Source: an uncultured Alistipes sp. (GTDB taxonomy: Bacteria; Bacteroidota; Bacteroidia; Bacteroidales; Rikenellaceae). Taken from it: a DNA stretch of 38,675 bases. Positions 1 through 8,819 of this stretch are shown here, piece by piece. The translations under genes were made by a program, and so were the position numbers. The DNA is taken from positions 1-38,675 of the forward strand of contig CATKXN010000010.1 of the NCBI GenBank assembly GCA_949840605.1, in the 5' to 3' direction. The notes beneath the pieces are model-generated. The model made no database searches, was not told where the DNA came from, and saw only the letters and a list, made by a program, of their open reading frames with translations. How positions within the stretch are numbered: position 1 is the stretch's first letter; every line of letters starts with the position of its first letter.

Positions 1-2
1 TG

Positions 3-1070
3 ACAGGCCGCGGCGAGGCTGCTGCCCGTATCAACGAACGCCTCTCGCAAATCCGCTATCACATTGAAAGATGCTACAATACGCTCTTCCACCAGCAGAC
101 GTTGGTGACGCCTCAGATGGTCAAAAGCATGTATTTGGGCAACGACCGGCACCGGGAAACCCTTCTGGCTTTCTTCCGCCGGCACAACGAAGAGTTCGGA
201 CAGTTGGTCGACGTAAGTCGCAGCAAAACCACCTATTATAAATATAGGTGCGTATACCGGCACCTCGAAAATTACATCAATGACCGTTACAACCGCAAGG
301 ACCTGTCATTCAAGGAGCTCGACAGGGAGTTCCTGACGGGGTTCCATCAGTACATCATGCACGACGAAGGCCGTAAGAAGAACACCGCCTGGATTTACAT
401 GATCGCGCTGAAGCATATCCTCATGCTGGCACGGGGCCGCGGCTATCTGGCCAAGGATTTCTTTGCCGGTTACAAACTGCAAAGCGAATTCGTACCGCGC
501 AACTACCTGTCCATCGATGAGATACAGAAACTCATCCGGCTGGAAGTGACCGATCCGACCATCCAGCTCGTGCGCGACGCGTTCCTGTTCAGCTGCTTCA
601 CGGGGCTTTCATACGTCGACCTGCGGATGCTTACGCCGCAGCATATTCAGCAGGAGCGAAAACAGATGTGGATCAGCACGACCCGACGTAAGACGGGTTC
701 GTCGGTTCAGGTCCGGCTGTTCACCGTTCCCTATGCCATCCTTCTGAAATACAAACCGGTGCAACGCAACATGCAGATTTTCGATTTGCCGACCAACGGC
801 TGGTGCAACCTGTGTCTCAAGCGCATCATGTCTTTGGCGGGCATTCCGCGGCACATCACCTTCCACTCGGCGCGCCATACCTTCGCGACGACGATCACGC
901 TTTCGCAGGGAATGGCGATAGAGACCATCAGCAAGTTGCTGGGCCATAAAAACATACGCACGACCCAGATTTACGCGAACATCACCCACGCGAAACTCGA
1001 CGGGGATATGGAAAGACTGTCGAAACGGCTTGACGTATTGTACCGCGAAGATAGCGGGAAACGGTTCTGA
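3..1070 (+). CDS. Tyrosine recombinase (phage-type integrase), 5'-truncated by the window edge
   Basis: Site-specific DNA recombinase of the tyrosine family. The reading frame is open from base 3, so the true start lies upstream; the only internal start candidate is a TTG at 102, and the residues before it read like the N-terminal arm domain of Bacteroidota integrases. A SAM-like core-binding domain is followed by a catalytic domain with a conserved Lys (RRKTG), the box HSARHTFAT (His at 864-866, Arg at 873-875), LLGHKNIRTTQIY, and the Tyr nucleophile at 972-974. The first catalytic Arg, expected just after TGL, is Ser here (609-611, TGLSYVDL). The same substitution is known from the CTnDOT integrase IntDOT, so this need not mean loss of activity. 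It lies 264 bp upstream of susC. Whether it belongs to a mobile element or an invertase system cannot be told without upstream sequence. Confidence 0.9.
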   Translation, partial: TGRGEAAARINERLSQIRYHIERCYNTLFHQQTLVTPQMVKSMYLGNDRHRETLLAFFRRHNEEFGQLVDVSRSKTTYYKYRCVYRHLENYINDRYNRKDLSFKELDREFLTGFHQYIMHDEGRKKNTAWIYMIALKHILMLARGRGYLAKDFFAGYKLQSEFVPRNYLSIDEIQKLIRLEVTDPTIQLVRDAFLFSCFTGLSYVDLRMLTPQHIQQERKQMWISTTRRKTGSSVQVRLFTVPYAILLKYKPVQRNMQIFDLPTNGWCNLCLKRIMSLAGIPRHITFHSARHTFATTITLSQGMAIETISKLLGHKNIRTTQIYANITHAKLDGDMERLSKRLDVLYREDSGKRF

Positions 1071-1261
1071 GCTCGTTCAGGGAAATTTTCTGACATACGG
1101 AACCGTCCTCCGGAACAACAAATTCGGCTTTTCAGCAAAAAAATGCCCGAAAAACCCGGTTGCAAATCGTAACCGGTCGGGGTCGGTGTACGACAAACTG
1201 TAATCTTTTCACAGCGTTCCGGTCCGCATATGTTACATTAATGATTTTTTTTAATAATTTA

Positions 1262-1293
1262 TTTGTAAGAGACTTAGCAAATGTTTACCTTTG
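1262..1293 (+). promoter_or_regulatory. Bacteroidota-type promoter of susC/susD
   Basis: A -33 element TTTG (1262-1265) and a -7 element TACCTTTG (1286-1293) are separated by 20 bp, an exact match to the Bacteroidota housekeeping consensus (TTTG, 19-21 bp, TAnnTTTG). Transcription would begin near 1300, giving an AT-rich leader of about 35 nt before the susC ATG at 1335. Confidence 0.75.
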
Positions 1294-1334
1294 TTATGAA
1301 CTTTTTATTTTAAAAAACTAATTGATTAACGCGT

Positions 1335-4300
1335 ATGGTAAGAAAAATTCTACTGACGTTAATTGCATTGCTGGGGGGGGGAATTTTACTTTCCCAGGCC
1401 CAAAGTAAGCAAATTTCCGGCACGGTTACCGGTTCCGACGGCAAACCGATCGCCGGCGTGACTGTGGTCGTCGAAGGCACTTCCGTCGGCACCACGACAA
1501 ACGCTGCAGGCGCATACAGCATATCGGCCCGCAACGACGCCAAACTGCTCTTCTCGTTCATCGGCATGGAGAACCAGACCGTTCCCGTCAACGGCAAGAG
1601 CGTCATCAACGTCCGGATGAAAGAGGACGCGATCGGCGTGGACGAGGTCGTGGTGACGGCCATGGGCATCACCCGCTCCGAAAAGTCGCTCGGATACTCG
1701 GTATCCACCGTCAAGGCGGACGAGATCAACAAGGCCCGCGAAGGCAACGTCCTCAATGCGCTGGCCGGTAAAGTCGCCGGTGTGAACATCTCCGCGGCTT
1801 CGGGTACCGCAGGCGGCGGTTCGCGCATCATCATCCGCGGCCAGTCGTCGCTCGGCTCGGCCGGTTCGCCGCTCTTCGTCATCGACGGCATGCCCGTCAG
1901 CAACCAGAGCTACAACCCGACCGGCATCAACGGTTCGGTCGACGTGGGCAACCGCATGGGCGACATCTCGGGCGATGACATCGAGTCGATCAACGTCCTG
2001 AAAGGCGCCGCCGCAACGGCTCTCTACGGCGCCCGGGCCAAGGACGGCGCCATCATCATCACGACCAAGAAAGGTTCGCGGATGCAGAAAACCAGCGTGA
2101 CGATCAACTCGACGCTGCGTTTCGAAAACATCCTGAAAGCTCCCGACTTCCAGAACAGCTATGCCGGCGGCAACTCCTCCGACGGCACCTACAACCCCCA
2201 TTCGCAGAACGGCTGGGGTCCCAAGATCGAGGGACAGACCGTCCAGAATTTCCTGGGCGACGAGGTCCAGCTGAAAGCCTATAAAAACAACGTCAAGGAT
2301 TTCTACAACACGGGGCATACGTATATCAACAACATCTCGGTAGCCGGCGGCGACGAGAAGAACGACTTCCGTCTGGGCTTCACGGCGCACAACCAGAAAG
2401 GTATCATCCCCAAGAATGACTACGACAAATATAACGTGGCGTTCAACGGCGGCCGCAAGTTCAACGACAAACTCGAAGCCCGCGTTTCGTTCAACTATTC
2501 GCACACCTCGTCGGCCGGCCGGCCCGCCCAGGGATCGAACGAAATCAACGTGCTGGTTCCCCAAATCAACGGCATCGCCCGCAACTGGGACCTGAACTGG
2601 CTGAAAGACAACTGGATGAACGAAGACGGCACGCAGGGCAAGATCACCGAGAGAAGCACCAGCGGCAACTTCTACTGGACGGTCAACAAAAACCTCTTCA
2701 CCAATACGGTGGACCGTCTCTACGGTACAGCGACCGTCACCTACAAACCCGTCGAGGGGCTGACGATCACCGACAACCTGGGTACCGACTACTTCCACGA
2801 GGAGCGCCGTCAGATCTGGGCCAGCGGTACGATCGGACGTCCGAAGGGGCAGTTCAACACCAACGACATCACCAACCGTCAGATCAACAACGACCTGATG
2901 ATCTCCTACGACGCCAAGTTCAACGAGGACTGGGGGCTCAAGGTGATGCTGGGCCATAACATCAACCAGAACATGACCAAATACCTGGAAGTTTCGGCCA
3001 AGGACCTGCTCGTGGCGGACGTCTACACCTATGCCAACGCCGAGAGCGTCGTATCGACGAACGACCTGGTGAAATCGCGCCTGATCGGCCTCTACGGCGA
3101 GGTGGACCTCAGCTACAAGGACATCGTCTACCTGAGCGTCACGGGACGTAACGACTGGTCGTCGACCATGCCCAAGTCGCACCGCTCCTACTTCTACCCC
3201 TCGGTCAGCGCCGGATTCGTCTTCTCGGAGCTGATTCCGAAGAACGACGTGCTGAGCTTCGGCAAGTTCCGCGTCAGCTACGCCAACGTCGGCAGCGACA
3301 CGGCGCCCTACCAGCTCGATTTCCTCTACTACCCCGTTTCGGAGGTGTTCGGACAGTTCGGATGCTCCAACTATTTCCCGTTCGGCGGTCTGCTGGGCTA
3401 TGAAGCGACGGGAACCTATCCCGACCCGAACCTCGAGCCGCAGAACCAGTCTTCGTTCGAGGTCGGCGCCGACCTGCGGTTCTTCAACGGCCGCCTGCAT
3501 CTCGACGCCACCTATTACTACCAGAAGACGACCAAGAACATCGTCCGCCTGGACGTCGCCAACTCCACGGGCTTCTTCTACATGCGTAAGAACGCCGGTG
3601 TCATCACCAACCAGGGCGTCGAACTTCTGCTGGGCGGAACTCCCGTGCAGACCAAGAACTTCCGCTGGGACATCGACGTGAACTTCGCGTCGAACAAACA
3701 GCTCGTGAAGGAGCTCGATCCCTCGGTCAAGGCCTACACGCTTGCTTCGGGCTACGAGGGCACCCAGATCAAGGCGGTCGAAGGCGAATCGTTCAGCCTC
3801 TACGGCTCCTACTGGCTGCGCGACGAAGCGGGCAATTTCGCCATCAGCGAGAACGGTACGCGCATCAAGAGTTCCGACACGAAGAACCTCGGCAAGGTCT
3901 CTCCCGACTGGACGATGGGTATCGGCAACACGTTCTCGTACAAAGGACTTTCGCTGAGCTTCCTGCTCGACATCCGTTACGGAGGCGTCATGTACTCGGG
4001 AACGGTGCAGCAGCTGCGCACGAGTGGTCTGGCCGAAGAGACGCTGGGCAACGACCGCGCCGATATAGTCGACAAGGGATTCATCTACAAGGACGGTCAG
4101 AACACCGGCGCGGAAAATACCAAGGCCATCTCCCCGTACCAGTTCTGGAACACCAACTACGACAAGTCGATCACCGAAGCGAACGTTTTCGATGCCACGT
4201 TCATCAAACTGCGTGAGATCGTGCTGGCTTACCAGATGCCGAAAAAGTGGTTCGAGCATTGCTTCATCGGCTCGCTCTCGGTCGGTTTCGAAGCCCGCAA

Positions 4301-4442
4301 CCTGTGGCTCATCAAATCGAACGTGCCGCACATCGACCCCGAAGCCAGCATCTTCGGTCCTTCGTCGGTGGGCTCGGGCATCGAGTACGCCGGAATTCCC
4401 TCGACGCGCAGCTACGGTTTCAACATCAAGTTAACTTTCTAA
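1335..4442 (+). CDS. SusC/RagA-family TonB-linked outer-membrane transporter
   Basis: Outer-membrane barrel that imports a substrate captured by its SusD partner, driven by TonB. The 1035-residue protein has a signal peptide (about residues 1-23, ending SQAQ), a carboxypeptidase-regulatory-like domain (about 26-97), a TonB-box-like DEVVVTA (103-109), a plug domain closing with the family signature LYGARAKDGAIIITTKKG (about 231-248), and a beta barrel ending in the aromatic C terminus YGFNIKLTF. The ATG at 1335 sits directly after the promoter leader, and susD follows 13 bp downstream, so the two form an operon. No glycosidase or regulator accompanies them, so the substrate is unknown. A run of nine G (1373-1381) inside the signal-peptide codons could make expression slip-prone. 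Family assignment is secure. Confidence 0.97.
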   Translation: MVRKILLTLIALLGGGILLSQAQSKQISGTVTGSDGKPIAGVTVVVEGTSVGTTTNAAGAYSISARNDAKLLFSFIGMENQTVPVNGKSVINVRMKEDAIGVDEVVVTAMGITRSEKSLGYSVSTVKADEINKAREGNVLNALAGKVAGVNISAASGTAGGGSRIIIRGQSSLGSAGSPLFVIDGMPVSNQSYNPTGINGSVDVGNRMGDISGDDIESINVLKGAAATALYGARAKDGAIIITTKKGSRMQKTSVTINSTLRFENILKAPDFQNSYAGGNSSDGTYNPHSQNGWGPKIEGQTVQNFLGDEVQLKAYKNNVKDFYNTGHTYINNISVAGGDEKNDFRLGFTAHNQKGIIPKNDYDKYNVAFNGGRKFNDKLEARVSFNYSHTSSAGRPAQGSNEINVLVPQINGIARNWDLNWLKDNWMNEDGTQGKITERSTSGNFYWTVNKNLFTNTVDRLYGTATVTYKPVEGLTITDNLGTDYFHEERRQIWASGTIGRPKGQFNTNDITNRQINNDLMISYDAKFNEDWGLKVMLGHNINQNMTKYLEVSAKDLLVADVYTYANAESVVSTNDLVKSRLIGLYGEVDLSYKDIVYLSVTGRNDWSSTMPKSHRSYFYPSVSAGFVFSELIPKNDVLSFGKFRVSYANVGSDTAPYQLDFLYYPVSEVFGQFGCSNYFPFGGLLGYEATGTYPDPNLEPQNQSSFEVGADLRFFNGRLHLDATYYYQKTTKNIVRLDVANSTGFFYMRKNAGVITNQGVELLLGGTPVQTKNFRWDIDVNFASNKQLVKELDPSVKAYTLASGYEGTQIKAVEGESFSLYGSYWLRDEAGNFAISENGTRIKSSDTKNLGKVSPDWTMGIGNTFSYKGLSLSFLLDIRYGGVMYSGTVQQLRTSGLAEETLGNDRADIVDKGFIYKDGQNTGAENTKAISPYQFWNTNYDKSITEANVFDATFIKLREIVLAYQMPKKWFEHCFIGSLSVGFEARNLWLIKSNVPHIDPEASIFGPSSVGSGIEYAGIPSTRSYGFNIKLTF
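1373..1381 (+). repeat. Homopolymeric G9 tract within the susC signal-peptide codons
   Basis: Nine consecutive G bases span residues 13-16 (Leu-Gly-Gly-Gly) of SusC. The current length is in frame; loss or gain of one G would shift the frame within the first 16 codons. It is the only G run of this length on the plus strand that I noticed; a C9 run lies at 15860-15868. Confidence 0.9.
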
Positions 4443-4455
4443 AACGCAGCACCGT

Positions 4456-5931
4456 ATGAAAAAATTAGCATATAAATTCCTAATCGCCCTGACGGTCGGC
4501 GGCACTGCCAGCGGACTGCAGTCCTGCGGCGATTGGCTGGACATCAACACGAACGAATATGCCGCCACGGAGGTCGATCCCGGATACCTGTTCTCCAACG
4601 CGGCCCTGAACTACAGTATGAAACGCTGCGGCGCCGACCAGTTCCTCACCCTGATGTACGCCGCGCAGACCGCCTCCGAGCAAACCCAGTGGTTCAACTA
4701 CATCTTCGGCGGCGAACCCTACGGCATCGACGCCGAATACTCGTCGGGCAACGCCTGGGTAGGCACCTATTCGAGCACGGGCTACAACCTTCAGCGTGCG
4801 ATCGGATTCGCTCAGGAGAAGGGGCACGTCAACGCCGAGGCCCAGTGCAAGATTCTGACGGCAACCGTCTTTTGGGAAACGACCATGCTCTTCGGCGACA
4901 TCCCCTACAGCGAAGCATGGCGCATCGACGAGATCAAGGAACCGAAATTCGACACCCAGAAAGAGGTGCTCGACGCGCTGGAAGGACTGCTGAACGAGGC
5001 TATCGACCAGATCGACGAGGCGGACCCGAACACGATCTCCAAATACGACCTCTACTACGGGGGCGACATGACCAAATGGCGCAAACTGGCCAAGTCCATC
5101 AAGCTGAAGATCTACATGTACCTCTCCAACAAGGAGGACGTCAGCGCCAAGATCAAAGCGCTGATCGAAGAGGGCGACCTGCTCGCCTCGTCGGCCGACG
5201 ACTGCAAGTTCCCGTTCTACGACAGCCCGGGCAACCGGAATCCCAACGCCGAATTCGACAACCAGAATCCGGGATTCCTCGGCTGGATGTATTTCGGCAC
5301 GCCGGAAATCGTCGATCCGATGAACGCGACCGACGACCCGCGCCGTCCCTTCTACTTCTACCCCAACGAAGAGGGCAAGTACGTGGGTATCGCATCCACG
5401 CACGAGGGTTCGGCCATGGAGGCCGAAGATCCTTCGGAGATCACCGAAGCGCGTTTCAACCTCGACAACCTGTTCAAGTCGGACTATCCCGACGTGCTCT
5501 GTTCCTATCCTGAAGTGATGTTCTACGTGGCCGAGGCCTATGCCCGCGGTCTTGGCGTCACCAAAGACCTCACCAAAGCCGACGAATATTTCAAGAAGGG
5601 ACTGGAAGCATCCTGCACCAACGTCGGAGTCGCTGCGGCCGATGCCAAGACCTTCGCCGACGGCGTTCCCGCCCTCTCAACGCTGGGCGGCGACGAAAAG
5701 GTGATCGAGACGATCGCCGCACAGCAGCGCATCGAGATGATGATGCGCCCGCTCGAGGCGTGGTCCGAGCAGCGCCGGACGGGCTATCCGAAACTCGAAG
5801 TGCCGGAGATGATCCGCTCGCTCTACACCGATCTGATCAGCCGCTGGCCCTATCCTTCGCGCGAATCGCTCGTGAACGACAACGTTCCGCAGGTGGACGG
5901 TATCTGGACCAAGATGTGGTTCCAGAAATAA
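4456..5931 (+). CDS. SusD/RagB-like outer-membrane lipoprotein (SusD_2 type)
   Basis: Surface lipoprotein that binds substrate and caps the SusC barrel. The 491-residue product starts with a lipoprotein signal peptide ending GLQSC, with Cys24 as the lipidation site, followed by GDWLDIN, which resembles the WLD/DINT segment near the start of many SusD proteins. The body is the alpha-helical TPR-like fold; features include GDIPYSEAW (about 153-161), a helical stretch KWRKLAKSIKLKIYMYLS, and a C terminus with PSRESLVND, all typical of the SusD_2/SusD-like branch. It is co-transcribed with susC (13-bp gap) and followed at once by a strong terminator. The ligand cannot be predicted from sequence. 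Confidence 0.95.
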   Translation: MKKLAYKFLIALTVGGTASGLQSCGDWLDINTNEYAATEVDPGYLFSNAALNYSMKRCGADQFLTLMYAAQTASEQTQWFNYIFGGEPYGIDAEYSSGNAWVGTYSSTGYNLQRAIGFAQEKGHVNAEAQCKILTATVFWETTMLFGDIPYSEAWRIDEIKEPKFDTQKEVLDALEGLLNEAIDQIDEADPNTISKYDLYYGGDMTKWRKLAKSIKLKIYMYLSNKEDVSAKIKALIEEGDLLASSADDCKFPFYDSPGNRNPNAEFDNQNPGFLGWMYFGTPEIVDPMNATDDPRRPFYFYPNEEGKYVGIASTHEGSAMEAEDPSEITEARFNLDNLFKSDYPDVLCSYPEVMFYVAEAYARGLGVTKDLTKADEYFKKGLEASCTNVGVAAADAKTFADGVPALSTLGGDEKVIETIAAQQRIEMMMRPLEAWSEQRRTGYPKLEVPEMIRSLYTDLISRWPYPSRESLVNDNVPQVDGIWTKMWFQK

Positions 5932-5950
5932 CGCCGGCTGCAACCGTGCC

Positions 5951-5986
5951 GAGGCCGTTCCCCGCAAAGGGAACGGCCTCTTTTTT
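5951..5986 (+). terminator. Rho-independent terminator of the susC-susD operon
   Basis: A perfect 12-bp stem, GAGGCCGTTCCC (5951-5962) with GGGAACGGCCTC (5969-5980), a 6-nt loop and a run of six T (5981-5986). It starts 20 bp after the susD stop. Confidence 0.93.
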
Positions 5987-6001
5987 GATACCCGTAAGAT
6001 A

Positions 6002-6033
6002 TTTCGCAGAAGGCGAATTTTTTCGTAATTTTG
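6002..6033 (+). promoter_or_regulatory. Probable promoter of the flavodiiron gene
   Basis: A -7 box TAATTTTG (6026-6033) lies 20 bp after TTTC (6002-6005), a one-base deviation from the -33 TTTG. The start codon follows 24 bp later. The -7 element is a perfect consensus match; the -33 is weaker. Confidence 0.55.
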
Positions 6034-6057
6034 CGACCGAACAAATAAAAAACAGTT

Positions 6058-7251
6058 ATGGCAATAACCGAAATACGTCCCGGCATCCACTACGTCGGGG
6101 TCAACGACCGCACCACCACTCGCTTCGAAGCCCTCTGGTCGCTTCCGATCGGCGTATCGTACAACGCCTACCTGGTCGCGGGCGAAAAGATCGCGCTGAT
6201 CGACACCGTCGAAGAGGCCTTCGGCAGCCGTCTCGAAGCCAATATCCGCGAAGTGATCGGCAATAGGAAGATCGACTACCTCGTCGTTAACCACATGGAG
6301 CCCGACCACTCGTCATCGATCACGGCGCTGCGCCGCCTCTACCCCGATCTCGAGATCGTCGGCAACGCCAAGACGCTCCAGATGATCGACGGGTTCTACG
6401 GCATCGCCGGGGGTACGGTCGAGGTCCGGGAGGGCGACACGCTCGACCTGGGCGGCGGCAAGGTGCTTTCGTTCCACATGATCCCGATGGTGCACTGGCC
6501 CGAAACGATGGTCACCTGGTGCGCCGGTGAGCGGACGCTCTTTTCGGGCGACGCCTTCGGCACATTCGGAGCCCTCGACGGCGGCATCACCGACTCGCAG
6601 GTCGACACCGACCGCTACTGGGACGAGATGCGCCGTTACTACGCCTGCATCGTGGGCAAATACGGCGGCCCGGTGCAGAAGGCCCTGCAAAAGGTCCGCA
6701 CGCTCCCCGTCGAGACGATCTGTTCGACGCACGGTCCCGTATGGCAGCGGGAGATCCCCCGGGTGATGGATATTTACGACCGCCTGAGCCGCTACGAAGG
6801 CGAGCCGGGCGTGGTCGTGGCCTACGCCTCGATGTACGGCAACACGGAGCAGATGGCCGAGCGCATCGCCCGCGAACTGGCGTCCGAAGGGGTCGGCCCC
6901 GTCAGGGTCTACAACCTGTCGTACGCCGATCCTTCGGTGGTCCTGCGCGACGTCTTCCGTTTCGACACGCTGATCGTCGGCGGCCCGACCTACAACGGCA
7001 GCCTCTTCCCGCCCGTCGCCGAACTGCTCGACCGGCTGGCCGCCCGCTGCATCCCGCAGCGCAAATTCGGCTGGTTCGGCTCGTTCTGCTGGGCCGGGGC
7101 CTCGGTGCGCCTGCTGGGTGAATTCGCCCAGAAGATGAAGTGGGAATCTCTGTGCGATCCCGTGGAGATGAAGCAGGGCTTTTCGCCCGACATCTACGCA
7201 TCCTGCCGGACACTGGCGAACCGCATCGCCGAACGGCGGCGGAGCGAATGA
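6058..7251 (+). CDS. A-type flavoprotein / flavodiiron protein (FprA family)
   Basis: Cytoplasmic reductase of O2 to water and/or NO to N2O, which protects anaerobes. The 397-residue protein has an N-terminal metallo-beta-lactamase-like diiron domain with the expected ligands His79, Glu81, Asp83 and His84 (NHMEPDHS), His146 (MVHW), Asp165 (FSGDAFG) and His225 (STHGPVW). A C-terminal flavodoxin domain (about 252-395) carries the FMN phosphate loop SMYGNTE (258-264). There is no rubredoxin or flavin-reductase extension, so this is the simple two-domain class, and the electron donor must be encoded elsewhere. The gene is a single transcription unit between two strong terminators. All diiron ligands are present, so activity is expected; preference for O2 or NO cannot be read from sequence. 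Confidence 0.95.
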   Translation: MAITEIRPGIHYVGVNDRTTTRFEALWSLPIGVSYNAYLVAGEKIALIDTVEEAFGSRLEANIREVIGNRKIDYLVVNHMEPDHSSSITALRRLYPDLEIVGNAKTLQMIDGFYGIAGGTVEVREGDTLDLGGGKVLSFHMIPMVHWPETMVTWCAGERTLFSGDAFGTFGALDGGITDSQVDTDRYWDEMRRYYACIVGKYGGPVQKALQKVRTLPVETICSTHGPVWQREIPRVMDIYDRLSRYEGEPGVVVAYASMYGNTEQMAERIARELASEGVGPVRVYNLSYADPSVVLRDVFRFDTLIVGGPTYNGSLFPPVAELLDRLAARCIPQRKFGWFGSFCWAGASVRLLGEFAQKMKWESLCDPVEMKQGFSPDIYASCRTLANRIAERRRSE

Positions 7252-7258
7252 CGCGAAA

Positions 7259-7285
7259 GGGGCGGCCCGGCGGGCCGCCCCTTTT
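7259..7285 (+). terminator. Terminator of the flavodiiron gene
   Basis: A perfect 10-bp GC stem, GGGGCGGCCC (7259-7268) with GGGCCGCCCC (7272-7281), a GGC loop and TTTTCTTCT after it. It begins 7 bp after the stop codon. Confidence 0.92.
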
Positions 7286-7359
7286 CTTCTCAGGGACAAG
7301 GAATTTCAGAAAAAACCGTTATCTTTACCGTTGCGAATTCAAGAAACCGCAGCAAGACT

Positions 7360-8676
<1,317 letters not shown>

Positions 8677-8819
8677 TTCTCCTGCCCTCATCATTTCACG
8701 GTCTGAAACAGCTGTTCCACCGAGGAAAAAGGCCGTTTCACAGCAGATGCGGATCGTCAACCCCATTGTGCGGCATACCTTTACGGTACCATAGCGGAAA
8801 CAACCACACGAAAACCGAT

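Noticed and set aside
1071..1334. Invertible promoter between the recombinase and susC
   Set aside because: I looked for inverted repeats flanking the susC promoter and found none of useful length.
1386..4331. Long minus-strand frame opposite susC (981 codons)
   Set aside because: Val/Asp/Arg-rich composition and no family resemblance; it is the antisense shadow of a GC-rich gene.
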